From the NCBI RefSeq assembly GCF_963855985.1, contig NC_087118.1, positions 11,428,501-11,492,500 on the forward strand: a DNA stretch of 64,000 nt, read 5' to 3'. A program made the translations under genes and the position numbers. Shown here piece by piece: positions 1 through 9,335 of this stretch (its first letter is position 1; each line of letters starts with the position of its first letter). Source of the stretch: Ostrinia nubilalis. Taxonomy: Eukaryota > Arthropoda > Insecta > Lepidoptera > Crambidae. The notes beneath the pieces were generated by a model. It had not been told where the DNA came from. It did not search any database and saw only the letters and a program-made list of their open reading frames with translations.

Positions 1-1196
1 TTATAAGCAAACGCCGCTGGAATGTGTTGTTTTTGATTTAAAGTAAAACTACAAGAGGGACTCGGTTCACAAGTTGCTATCGGTTTAAGAAGAGTTTCAA
101 AATCAGCATACACAACGAAAGGAATATCTTGTTTCCGATTAAAATTTTTAAAATTAAGATAACTACCTTGTTCCGGTAGCACAGTGGTTACGCCGCTACA
201 AACGTGACCATCAAGTTTTTCTTCAGATGCAAAGAAAAGTAAACAATCGTCACAGAAGTATATCTTATTATGGTGTTTTGTTATTTGAGCTCGTACAAGA
301 CGTGACAAATTCTTTATCAAAACATAGTGTGATTTGTTTCCATTTTCAAGAAGTAATAAATTAATCCTAGTTTTCCTTTTAAATTCTGATCTATAAATTG
401 GCCCCACAATGCGCTTATTCTTTACGGAATATACATTGATGCTTAAAAATCTATTATTATTTTCAAATGTTTTAATATCTGTAAAAGTGACAGGAAAGTT
501 TAACCCATGCACGTTTAACACGTCTTCAAAAGGAGGGTACGAACCTGTACGATCAGTATTGCGTTTAGCTGGATAAAGCGCTGCAATGATGCTCCACAAA
601 AAGCAAAAGTTATCAGCGTTTTTAACGTTGATACAAGCTTTTTTCCTTTTTAAATGAAGTGGTAAATCCACATAGGTTGAACCTGCTCCACTTAACGGAT
701 CAAACTTGTTAATATTGATTTCAACATATATGTTATTTAAAAATCCCCAGCCACTGTCACGATCCTGAAACTCTTCGACTTTTTTACACAATGTACGGAC
801 GACGGAGTTAAATACTTGGTCGTAATTAAAGTTGCGATGAATAATCATATTCTTAGTCGCGAATGATTTTATATCTTGCGTATCGCTTTTTAACAAAATA
901 AAATTACCAAAATACTCTAAATTAATTTTTAAACTAATGTATTGCTTTAAAGATTTTTCTATAAGAACGAGCAACTTAGAACGTATACTATTTAAGAATA
1001 TCTCAGGTAAAGTCGACTCGTTTCCCGCGTTCGCTAGTATCCTATACGAAGCGATACGGCCTCTGAAGGCAGAGGAGATCTTAACTACGCCGTCCTCTAC
1101 CGGAGCTGCGCATTTGTTCTTATGCGCGTTACTCCGCAAATGCCCTACCCAATGCGTATTGTCTACACGTGCTGAACAAGCCGTACAAAAAGGCAT
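1..1196 (-). CDS. Family B DNA polymerase-like protein of a selfish or virus-like element, N-terminal part
   Basis: An uninterrupted frame of 398 codons runs from the ATG at 1196 to the left edge, so the C-terminus is missing. It opens with a C2H2-like finger (FCTAC near residue 3, paired His about 14 and 20 residues later). Mid-protein there is a conserved FCFLWSIIAALYP block, then a second finger-like stretch (FCDDCLLFF...LDGHVC). Near residue 365 comes VVYADFETLL, which fits the Exo I motif (D-x-E) of family B, protein-primed-type DNA polymerases. This arrangement is known from polymerase-like proteins of Polinton/adintovirus-like or related elements in invertebrate genomes. The palm and catalytic motifs lie outside the window, so activity cannot be judged. 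No stop or frameshift is seen, which suggests a fairly young or constrained copy. The parent element type is inferred. Confidence 0.72.
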   Translation of the reverse strand, partial: MPFCTACSARVDNTHWVGHLRSNAHKNKCAAPVEDGVVKISSAFRGRIASYRILANAGNESTLPEIFLNSIRSKLLVLIEKSLKQYISLKINLEYFGNFILLKSDTQDIKSFATKNMIIHRNFNYDQVFNSVVRTLCKKVEEFQDRDSGWGFLNNIYVEININKFDPLSGAGSTYVDLPLHLKRKKACINVKNADNFCFLWSIIAALYPAKRNTDRTGSYPPFEDVLNVHGLNFPVTFTDIKTFENNNRFLSINVYSVKNKRIVGPIYRSEFKRKTRINLLLLENGNKSHYVLIKNLSRLVRAQITKHHNKIYFCDDCLLFFASEEKLDGHVCSGVTTVLPEQGSYLNFKNFNRKQDIPFVVYADFETLLKPIATCEPSPSCSFTLNQKQHIPAAFAY

Positions 1197-1647
1197 GGTT
1201 TTTATATACTTTACTTTATGCTGAAATAAATTTCTTTAAGGTTAGTTCCTTATTAAAATAACTAATACTAAAAACTAGGAAAATTACTTTGAAATCCTAA
1301 TACTTCTAAAAAGTCAGTATGTATAGATCTACCACATACCAAGTGTAACGACTTCACGCGCACTTTGCCGTGTTCTTTAACAGACTTACCTGTTACCTCT
1401 CTAAACAACAAACCTTAGTTAGGTACCTACCTTTGTACCAAAAATCAAACGTACCTACCTATACCTTGTATTGTACCCTGAATACCAGTTACCTGTTGTG
1501 TTGTTATTGTATTTTCTATGTGTAACTTGGTATGTGGTCGACTATACTTACAAAACTAGAAGGAATTAGGAAATTCAAAGAATACAATTTATTAACTAAA
1601 ATAATTTTTATTATTTACTATTTACTATTAACTAAAATAAATTTTTA
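1197..1647. other. Intergenic, no gene seen
   Basis: AT-rich spacer between two minus-strand coding regions. A near-duplicate pair of short units (tttattatttactatt and ttattatttaatattt, about 1608-1660) lies next to the stop of the downstream gene. I see no TATA-box or RNA gene I would defend. Confidence 0.4.
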
Positions 1648-2873
1648 TTATTTAATATTTACTTTATTACTATAAAATACAGGCTCTCGATCTTCAAATA
1701 ATTTCTTCAGACTCTTCATAAATTTCTGAAGATCTTGCCACTCCGATGTGCCGGTGTTCAGCTGGACCTTCGCGGTGAGCAGCGCCTTCTTGTAGCGCTC
1801 CGCGGGCAACACCTTGAGCGCGTCGCTGGTGGTGTAGGCGCGCACCTCTACGTAGTAGGTGCCGTCGAGCGGAGCGGTGCGCCGCACGGAGCCGTTGGCG
1901 ACCTTGGTCGTCAGGCTGCTGTCCAGCTGCTGGTGAGCCGCGGAACCCCGACGTTGGGAGTTCTCGACCGCTAGCGTCTCGTCCTCGTCGGATAACAATC
2001 CGAAGAGATCTTTAGATCTCTTTGACGAAGCTCTGAAATTAAAAATTAATATTATTAATACTTGACTCGCAGAAACACTCTTTCAAGTACAGGTGCTATA
2101 ATAAATAGCGTTGTTTAAAAGCCTGTACTTGGAAATCATTCATCTTCATTTGTAACACAGTATCTAAAGACAAAAGCATTCAATCAACATATATACACAC
2201 ATAAATCTTCGCTTACATACCACTGAACTATCCACTTACCTAGATTTTAGAGTTCACTTAACACGCTCACACAGACACACAGACACACACACACACGCAT
2301 TTATGATACCAACCACTTACCGAGATTTTTAATAAACATATAACTACACACATACTTAACATACATACACATACATTGTTTGCTTACATAGCACTGAACC
2401 ATCCACTAATTAGATTTCAGAGTTCACTCAACACGCTCATACATTCACACACACTCACACGCATTCGTGAAACGAACCACTTACCGAGATTTTCAATCAA
2501 CATACACATACTCATACGCACATAGTTGGAACATCCACTTACCGGGGTTTAGAGACACGTTTCTTTTTCGGTACTTGCGGCTCAGCCTCACACTCGGAGT
2601 CGGATCTGTAGGGACAAATATAATGATTCAGTAAACTGACGGGATGCCTGCGCATCTATGATCTTAAACTTTTCTCATCCCAAAGTGTTTACTTACGTGT
2701 GATGAGAGCGTTAAAGATCAATGATGATGCACTAGGAATAAAATTATGTTTGTTGAATGAACCTGAATGCACTGTACCTTGATTTGACTGGCGTCTTCCT
2801 CTTCGGCGTATATTTGCGAGAACTGGAGGCAGCAGCGCTGTCTCCGAACACGGATTCGATCTCGGAGTCGGAC
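1648..2873 (-). CDS. C-terminal three exons of an unidentified basic/acidic, probably nuclear protein
   Basis: Three phase-compatible exons read on the minus strand: 2873-2778 (96 nt), 2605-2543 (63 nt) and 2032-1648 (385 nt with the stop). Each intron has a clear acceptor (tttacag, cctacag, aatttcag) and a GT donor (AAG/gtacag, CCG/gtaagt). The first two exons both begin in the same phase with S-D-S-E, suggesting exon duplication. The middle exon encodes PKKKRV, a monopartite nuclear localisation signal identical to the classical core, and basic SKPRASSKRSKD follows. The last exon encodes an acidic LSDEDE patch and then a 90-residue globular-looking end (YYVEVRAYTTSDALKVL...SLKKLFEDREPVFY) that I do not recognise. 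The start codon is upstream; a candidate exon lies near 3050-3130. Nuclear location is inferred from the signal; function is unknown. Confidence 0.6.
2033..2542 (-). repeat. Intron containing degenerate duplications of its own 5' splice site
   Basis: The last intron holds diverged repeats of a unit that includes the donor. The real donor (CCCCG/gtaagtgg at 2543/2542) is echoed as gtaagtgg preceded by AAAATCTAG or AAAATCTCG at about 2232-2240, 2312-2321 and 2477-2484, and a mutated copy lies at 2401. CA-rich microsatellite (acacacacacac) sits between them around 2275-2297. Confidence 0.6.
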
Positions 2874-3050
2874 CTGTAAAGATAAAGTAAAATTCTATGT
2901 AGTAATCGAAGTCTCATCAGCGGACCAGCTGAAGGTGGACGGATGGATGGTTATCTGCTAGATGATAAAGTTGGGGTGACTCCAAGAATTGCAAAGAAAA
3001 AGAAACAAAGTAAATAAATAAAAAAACTTACATGATTTTTACCTTGGTGA

Positions 3051-3130
3051 TGGAGCAGGGATTCTGAAGAGCAGAGATTCTGGAGGGCAGAGATTCTGGA
3101 GCACTGCGCAATAGCTACTTGAGCAGCAAT
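3051..3130 (-). repeat. 16-bp repeat, three units; candidate upstream exon
   Basis: On the minus strand three degenerate 16-bp units (CCAGAATCTCTGCCCT-like) are followed by CACCAAG/gtaaaa, which looks like a donor whose phase would join the SDSE exon at 2873. The frame encodes a Pro/Ser-rich run. There is no clear acceptor or start, so exon status is only a suggestion. Confidence 0.25.
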
Positions 3131-3184
3131 TACTAGATAATTACTTGTTGCGGTACTGTGGTGACAATCACCGAAACACCCCAA

Positions 3185-4218
3185 TTTATAACGCGATTAT
3201 TGTGGAGTTCGCAAAAACAGTTATAGTGTTGTAAAAAGTACGGAGCAGTTACCTAGTATAAAATATGAGTTACCACGTCGTAACTACATTTGTTACATTA
3301 TGAGAATAGCCTTTTTAATTTAACGTAAAAATAAATATTTGTAATATTTAGATGCGCAACATATTTTTACAAAAATAACACCTCTTATTCTACTGGTTGA
3401 TATAGGTAATCGATGGCATGCCCACAGAAATCTAAAATAGAGAACATTAAAATCATCTGAAATTATGAAATATAAAAACGGAGTACCTAGTTATATAATT
3501 ATATTTATCACGTATCGAAATTATCAAGTATCAGACAGTATCGCCCATAATATTTTTGTCCCATCCCTAGTTGAGAAGCGCACCAGCCCGATGCGTGCGG
3601 TGAAAAATGCAAGCAAGCAGACTTACAACCACGTGGTGCATAGCACTCCGCATGTTTGCTTGACCTCAATTTATTAATATGGTATTTTTCCAAGTTTATT
3701 TAAATCAATAGTTATTACTTTATACCTAATTATATAAAAACGACATTTATCTGAAACGAATTATTTTTATCACAGTAGAATGTATTATGAAAATAAGTAT
3801 GTAAAATGTAAATACTTTTATTTTTAAGCCATTTTAATTAGCCTTATTTACATCAAATCTAAAATATTACAAATTATTAAAACAAGTCGTAAAATCAAGG
3901 TTTCGATCATTAGCATTAACTATTTTAGCAATACTACGGAATGGTGATAGCAAATGGTATAAAACACCTTTTTAATTAAATAATCAGAGCAATTTTGAAT
4001 TAAGTATATTATCTTAGAGTTTAACTATCATTAAACAGATATTTTTAATAATTGCAGAATAACAATAAAACAAATAAACATTATGTCTTATTTTACTTCA
4101 TTTTGTATAAATGTTAGACGGCTAAGTTAGTGTTGAGTTTCTTGTAAACAATCATCTGTTCCCACTTTGGTTGATATAAGTTGGAATCTATTAGTTTGAT
4201 ATAAAAAAACATCTTACT
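3185..4218. other. Intergenic, nothing supported
   Basis: AT-rich sequence with no convincing coding frame, RNA gene or repeat boundary. Short open frames here are not conserved-looking. Confidence 0.4.
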
Positions 4219-4429
4219 TCTTACTAATATTATAAATGCGAAATTTGGATGTCTAGATGTATGGATGTCTGGATGGATGTTTGTTACTCTTTCACGCAAA
4301 AACTACTGAACGGATTTTGATGAAACTTTGCAGTATTATAGTTTATAACCCAGAATAACATATAGGCTATAATTTATAACGATCTCTGACAAAAAAATTC
4401 ACGCGGATGAAGCAGCGGGCAACAGCTAG
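4219..4429 (+). mobile_element. Helitron-like non-autonomous fragment
   Basis: Starts TC-TTACTAATATTATAAATG and ends in GGGCAACAGCTAG followed by T. The end shows the GC-rich hairpin (degenerate cgcggatgaagcagcg) about 10 nt before a CTAG terminus, as expected for Helitron 3' ends. The interior matches the common lepidopteran repeat with ctctttcacgcaaaaactac and gaacggattttgatgaaac. No coding capacity. Confidence 0.55.
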
Positions 4430-4738
4430 TGTTTAAGCTAACACGATGCGTGGATGTGTGTTAAGCTAAGGTCTAATTGATGACTGCATGTCTGACACTC
4501 ATGACAACTCTATAGTCTGACATCACGGTATACACGAGTCACACGAGTGTAGAGTAAACTACATACGCCTTACCCGAAAGTAAAAGCTAAACAATTTAAT
4601 GTGACATTGCTCATGCAATTACGTAGGTGATTAAATTTCAAGTTGTTATAATGAAACGTGAAAACGCCTAAAACACATTTTTTCAGGTCCAGGTTTAAAA
4701 ATAAGTTGCGCTGGCTCAACTATAATAGAATCTTATAT

Positions 4739-4740
<2 letters not shown>

Positions 4741-4769
<29 letters not shown>

Positions 4770-4770
4770 C
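4741..4770. repeat. Poly(A) tract
   Basis: About 28 consecutive A residues, possibly the tail of an old retroposed sequence. I could not find a matching target duplication. Confidence 0.6.
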
Positions 4771-5256
4771 ATCTTCTGCAGTGTGTTTTAATGAAATTCT
4801 TTAAATAGACGAACATTTTGTGTTTTTATACATACACCTGCTTTGAAAGATTTGAGGTTCTTATATCATAAGACCCTTGAGAATATATTTTGTCAGTAAT
4901 TATAAGTTTAAATTTTCACGTAGGTACCTACTTATTTATTTTTTAAAGGAATAAAGTCTTACAGAAACGTCAACAGTTATAGCAAACCTGAAGTATAAAT
5001 CCTAGCAGTCTTTATATAAAAGGAAATAAATATAATGACAGCATGTCATATTTCGGAGCGGCTTTCTTAAGACAAGATTCCTGGTCTACCAAAGTAAACA
5101 ACGTATAAAACTTTTACATTGATTGAGGCGCTTATTTCAATAATTTACCTACATTATTTCTTATTTACGTTCATAATTATCAAATACTTACGTATTTTGC
5201 ATACATTTAGTAATAAAGAAGAACGCCTTACGTTCAGAGTACCGTTAGTTCAACTT

Positions 5257-5525
5257 TGTCGGCTGTTTGGTGTAACTGTAGTGGTTCAGAACGGACTACC
5301 ATGCCGAGAGGTCCCGGGTTCGATTCCCGGCCGGGTGGAAATTGAAATGATGAATTTTAATTTATGTGACGGGTCTGGATGTTACTATGATATGTATAAT
5401 ATGTATGTATTTAAAAAAGTATATAAGTAGTATAATACGTTAAGCTAGCACCATAACACAAGCATTAAGTTGCTTACTTTGAGGTTAGCTGGCACTTTGT
5501 GAAATTGTCCAAAGATTTATTATAA
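5257..5525 (+). mobile_element. tRNA-derived SINE, copy 1
   Basis: The head looks like a tRNA, with an A-box-like ggtgtaactgtagtggttc and a B box GGTTCGATTCC at about 5316-5326. A non-tRNA body ends gtccaaagattta. The same family occurs inverted at 26401-26655, where the body and the end match closely. It is a pol III-type retroposon and not a functional tRNA, because the acceptor stem and anticodon arm do not close. Confidence 0.75.
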
Positions 5526-5947
5526 TTTCTTATTATATTATTGTAATTTATATGTTAAAATATCAATTTAATTAAAACATCAGAAACGAGTGCATAAGGC
5601 ACAAACAATAGTTACTTTTGTCGCAGTGTCAGCAGCGTTATTTCCGGCGCGCGTTTCGATGCGTGTGACGCAACAAGTCGACGACAGTGGCGGGGGCCGT
5701 GTTATTTCAATATAAATTTATCCATTACACATTAAATAATTAGATAACTATATTATTTACTCGAGTATGCGAAGCCAGCTTCGAATAATGGCATGGTAAC
5801 AGATCAGCATGCTGAAGTGTTATCAGTAAGTTGTATTTCATGTGGGTAATGTATTAACAACGATTGTAAATTTTTTTGTGGTTCTCGTTTCCGAAAGCAG
5901 GTGCGCTGCGCGGTGCGAGGTCGAGCGCGCTATGCGTTGCTAATGAG

Positions 5948-6035
5948 TAGTATGGAATTGGGCAATTCTAGATCATCTGGAGCGAGCAGCGTTAGCGACG
6001 AGCGACAGTGATCTAGAATGCCCAATTCCATACTA
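5948..6035. mobile_element. Short hairpin MITE
   Basis: Arms TAGTATGGAATTGGGC and GCCCAATTCCATACTA continue inward to about 27 bp with one unpaired base, enclosing a 33-nt loop of GC-rich cgagcagcg-like sequence. No coding capacity. Superfamily cannot be assigned because the target duplication is unclear. Confidence 0.6.
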
Positions 6036-6171
6036 CTAATGTCATGTATGTTGTAAGGTACATTTAAGAATAAACACGACAGTAATATTATTGTAACTTG
6101 ACAATTTTAACATTGAAACCTGATGTAAGTAGAGGTTGCATTCGAGTATTCATTAACAAAACGAAGAGAAG

Positions 6172-6330
6172 AGATAGAAACAAGACAACTTAGTGTTCAC
6201 AAATGCAGTTGGAGGCATCAAATACACATCACCAACAAAACATTTAGTCACTGATGATGCCTACATCTGCATTTGTGAACAAGTTGTCTTGTTTCTATCT
6301 TTTTCTGTTCATTTTTACGCAGATAGGTTT
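6172..6330. repeat. Inverted-repeat unit flanking the RTE relic (left)
   Basis: gatagaaacaagacaactta (6173-6192) with its continuation through ggaggcat recurs inverted at about 6255-6301, forming a hairpin. A related unit at 7862-7945 is inverted relative to 6255-6330, so the RTE fragment is bracketed by inverted copies. Confidence 0.5.
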
Positions 6331-6336
6331 TTTTTT

Positions 6337-7872
6337 TCAATCATCGTTCGTTCGTTTTAGCCGAATGACGTCCACTGCTGGACAAAGGTCTTCCCCCAAG
6401 GATTTCCACAACAACCGGTCCTGCGCCGCCCGCATCCAGGCACCTCCTACAACCTTCACCAGATCGTCGGTCGACCTAGTGGGGGTCTGCAGCACATTAC
6501 GTCTTCCAGCTCGTGGTCGCCACTCAAGAATTTTTCTGCCCCAGCGGCCATCAGCTTTGCAAGCTACGAGCTCCATCCACTGCCACTTGATTTTAGCGAT
6601 TCTGCGGACTATGTCAGTCACTTTGGTTCTCCTGCGGATCACGTCATTTCTGGTTCAATCACTACGAGCATAGCACGCTCCATCGCCTTTGACCTTGAGT
6701 CTTCTTATGAGGCCCACAGTAAGCGACCACGTCTCAGATCCATAAGTTATCAAAGACTTTTGTCTTGAGACAGTGCGATATTTCAGACGTGAGAATATCA
6801 CGAAGCTTCCTGAACGTTGCCAGCCGAGTTGGATTCGACGATTGACCTCTTCCTCGAAGTTAGACCTACCTAAGGCTGGTTTTAGTGTCACGCAGACCGT
6901 CAGTGCGGATCGCTCCGCACAGCCAATCTGTATGAACTGATAGGGAGCGAGCGATTCCTGCGGACCGCATTACTCTAAAACGCTTCCTCGAAGTTTACAG
7001 ATCGGCTGTGTGAAGCGGATCCGCACTGGACGGTCCGCGTGACACTATAACCAGCCTAACTGGACTGTTTGTACTAGGTACATATAAGTGTCAACAACTG
7101 CCGAGTGTAGAGTATCCAACCTTTAGAGGAGTGGGTGCAACACGGACATTTGACATGATTTTGTCTTGTCCATGTTTCATTTTAAGACCCCCTTGTTGAG
7201 AGGCTCGACTCAGGCCATTGTGCATTGTGCCTAGATCTTCCACGGTCTCAGCCATGGCTATGATATCGTTTGCGAATCGAAGGTGGGTTATTTACTCACC
7301 GTTGATATTTATGCCGAATCCGTTCCAGTCCAGAAACAGTTTCGGAGTTTTCAGTTCCCCCTGTCTGCTGCTGCAACTGGTTTCGAGTCTTGATCCTGGA
7401 GACGGAACGACATTGTGGCGTTTTCGTACAAGCCTTTCAACATTTCGATGTATCGATATAGGTAGTCAATTTGACACCGTTGGAGAAACTGTAGTAGGTA
7501 CTGCCCAGGTCTCGATCGAAGCTTTCTCATAGTCCACAAACGCCAGGCAAAGTGACTGACTATACTCCTCGGTCTTCTGTATAATCTGCCGTGGCGTATG
7601 TATATGGTGTACTAAAGCGATTGAGAGATTGAGAGGCTGGAAGTCATCGAGCTTACGAGCGAGACGATTCGTAATGACTCTCGAAAACAGCTTGTAGACA
7701 TGGCTCGGAAGTGAGATGGGTCTATAATTCTTCAACAAGGTTTTGTCGCCTTTTTTGAAGAAGAGTGTCACCACACTTCTGTGCCATACCGTAGGCGTTT
7801 TTCCTTCGAGGATGACGGAATTGAACAGCTTCTGAAGAGCCTTCAGCCCCTCGGTCAAAAACCCAACTGCGT
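6337..7872 (-). pseudogene. RTE-type LINE reverse transcriptase relic
   Basis: Minus-strand frames, read downstream, show the RT start (VVTLFFKKGD, YRPISLPSHVYKLFSRVI), a stretch matching LCLAFVDYEKA, then CQIDYLYRYIEMLKGLYENA. After a gap comes SNFEEEVNRRIQLGW, TYGSETWSLT and the tail WKSLGEDLCP. This is the pattern of RTE-clade pol proteins that often appear in insect annotations as craniofacial development protein 2-like. The endonuclease domain is missing, the frame is broken several times, the catalytic FADD region is not recovered, and a MITE interrupts it at 6874-7056. It is non-functional. RTE assignment is from motif memory. Confidence 0.75.
6874..7056. mobile_element. MITE with TAA target duplication, PIF/Harbinger-like
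   Basis: Terminal inverted repeats GGCTGGTTTTAGTGTCACGC and GCGTGACACTATAACCAGCC extend inward with few mismatches to about 60 bp each, so most of the 183-bp element is a fold-back. It is flanked by TAA on both sides (6871-6873 and 7057-7059), as expected for PIF/Harbinger insertions. No coding capacity. Confidence 0.7.
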
Positions 7873-7945
7873 AAAAATGAACAGAAAAAAGATAGAAACA
7901 AGAAAACTTAGTGTTCATAAGTGTAGTAGGAGTGGGAGGCATTAA
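7862..7945. repeat. Inverted-repeat unit flanking the RTE relic (right)
   Basis: Contains gcgtaaaaatgaacag, gatagaaacaag and ggaggcat in the same order as the left unit, oriented opposite to 6255-6330 and the same way as 6172-6228. Confidence 0.5.
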
Positions 7946-7969
7946 ATGCATATCACCACCAAAAAAAGT

Positions 7970-8640
7970 AATTGATATCCTATATGCATATTAACGTAAG
8001 GGCCTAATTATAATAAATCAAAAAGTTTTAAATGAAGTAAGGTTCAATGAGTTCAAAAGTTAAAACCAACAGTTTAGGGTAAGGGCTGAATTGTATTATT
8101 AAAAGGAATTTACGTCCTTTAAATCATTTGTTTCCCCAAAAGTCGTATTCAGACGACTAAAAATGTTTAAGGTAAGGGACATTTTTTTAAAGATATCAAC
8201 ATTTCAAGTATACCAATCGATAGAGCCGAAAATTCTGAATGCGTTGGTATATATAACTCATTTTGGCCAAAATGTCCCTTACATTAATTGATACTTCCAC
8301 TATCGATATTGCAGCTTCACACATTGAAAGTCGGTTCCGTAAGAGTCCATTGTGGTTTTATTCCGGTAAAAAGTGCGAAATTAATCATACAGCAATAGTG
8401 TATTGCAGCGTTGTACGCTGATCTGAAGGATGTATGACGAATACAGTAATAGCGGCTTGCTTGAATTTAATGATCAACTTGGAAAATGTACTGGTGAATG
8501 CTGTGTACATTGTATTACTATGTTCATAAGGTCCGTATCGAAATGAGTACAAAGTTGAATATCTAGAGTGTTTCGTTAATATCTTTATATAAAGTAGTGG
8601 AATTCATTACTACATAATGATAACATTATTGGAACTGAAG
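7970..8640. other. Non-coding, one weak inverted pair
   Basis: gtaagggacatttt (about 8171) and aaaatgtcccttac (about 8268) form a 14-bp inverted pair that could be the ends of a ~115-bp MITE. Nothing else is supported. Confidence 0.3.
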
Positions 8641-8683
8641 AGACCCCTGGCGGCGCTGCTCTCGGCGCTGCGCGTCACGACCT

Positions 8684-8691
8684 CTATATAA
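8684..8691 (+). promoter_or_regulatory. TATA box
   Basis: CTATATAAAGG lies in a GC-rich context 16-35 nt upstream of a pyrimidine-rich tctctcgtcc initiation-like stretch. An AATAAA at 9142-9147 lies downstream. The pair would fit the U3-R part of an LTR or a pol II gene. A retroposed insert now begins at 8719, just 3' of the likely start. Confidence 0.4.
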
Positions 8692-8718
8692 AGGCGGGAG
8701 CGACCGTCTCTCGTCCAT

Positions 8719-9029
8719 CCCCCTCGATCGGGCCCACTAGAGTGAGCCCGCCGTAGGCTGGACTTTGGTCCAACACCGCGGTGGGCAACCCTGTTGGGTT
8801 CGCCACTGATCGGGCGCCTTATGCGCTCGATACGGCCCGATCGCGAACGTCGGTCTGCGACCGACGCGGACGAGCCTGGGCTTCGCTTCGCGAAGCCCAC
8901 ACTCGGCCTCGTCGGCACGCGCACCGACGATCGCCAAACGGCTAGAGTACCTTCTGTACTCGCCACTCTGCCCGGTGAAGCTGGAAAAGCTCCTCAAGCT
9001 ACCAGCGCGCGTCCAAAAAAAAAAAAAAA
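8719..9029 (+). mobile_element. Poly(A)-tailed retroposed GC-rich hairpin RNA
   Basis: About 311 bp ending in 15 A residues (9015-9029) and flanked by an exact 12-bp direct repeat TCTCTCGTCCAT (8707-8718 and 9032-9043). That is the signature of LINE-mediated retroposition. The body is much richer in GC than its surroundings and contains six consecutive potential stem-loops: CGGGC/GCCCG near 8730-8749, TGGAC/GTCCA 8759-8772, GTGG...CCAC 8781-8806, GATCGGGC/GCCCGATC 8808-8842, CGTCGGTC/GACCGACG 8848-8866, GGGCTTCG/CGAAGCCC 8878-8898; a seventh, TCGTCGG/CCGACGA, spans 8909-8930. No tRNA-like B box of good quality is present. The source RNA is unidentified. Confidence 0.6.
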
Positions 9030-9163
9030 GTTCTCTCGTCCATTTGCCCATCAGCCGCCGGAGAAGAAACATCAAGCCAGAAGCTCTGCCCGATTTATTT
9101 TCGATTATTTTTGCAATAATTGTTTTTTTTAGTTTGGTTCGAATAAATTATTATTCGGCATGT

Positions 9164-9335
9164 GACGATGCACAGCATCTGGTGAGAGATGCGTCTACTT
9201 CCGGTGTAGTTTTTTACCATTTTATACCTTAAATGACGTCATTTCCGCAATTATTTAATAGGAATTGATTTGACTTACTTCCGTTTGCCGCCATTTTAGT
9301 CACCTGGGGGCGAGCTTGCTCGGAGTTCTTCATAG
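9164..9335 (+). repeat. 172-bp inverted repeat, left arm
   Basis: Reads gacgatgcacagcatctggt through ttcttcatag and is identical base for base to the reverse complement of 13884-14055. Confidence 0.8.

Noticed and set aside
1735..1974. Plus-strand open frame opposite the last exon of the spliced gene
   Set aside because: Mirror of the GC-rich minus-strand exon, which has splice sites and phase agreement.
2543..2605. Viral origin for the PKKKRV motif
   Set aside because: A six-residue basic signal can arise independently and the surrounding exons show no viral similarity.
5260..5335. tRNA gene candidates at 5260, 26590, 31730, 33830 and 40220
   Set aside because: B boxes are good but acceptor and anticodon stems do not close, and bodies and tails follow; they are SINE heads.
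8610..9132. Overlapping 112-118 codon frames on both strands
   Set aside because: They arise from the stop-poor GC-rich retroposed insert; composition and hairpins, not coding pattern, explain them.
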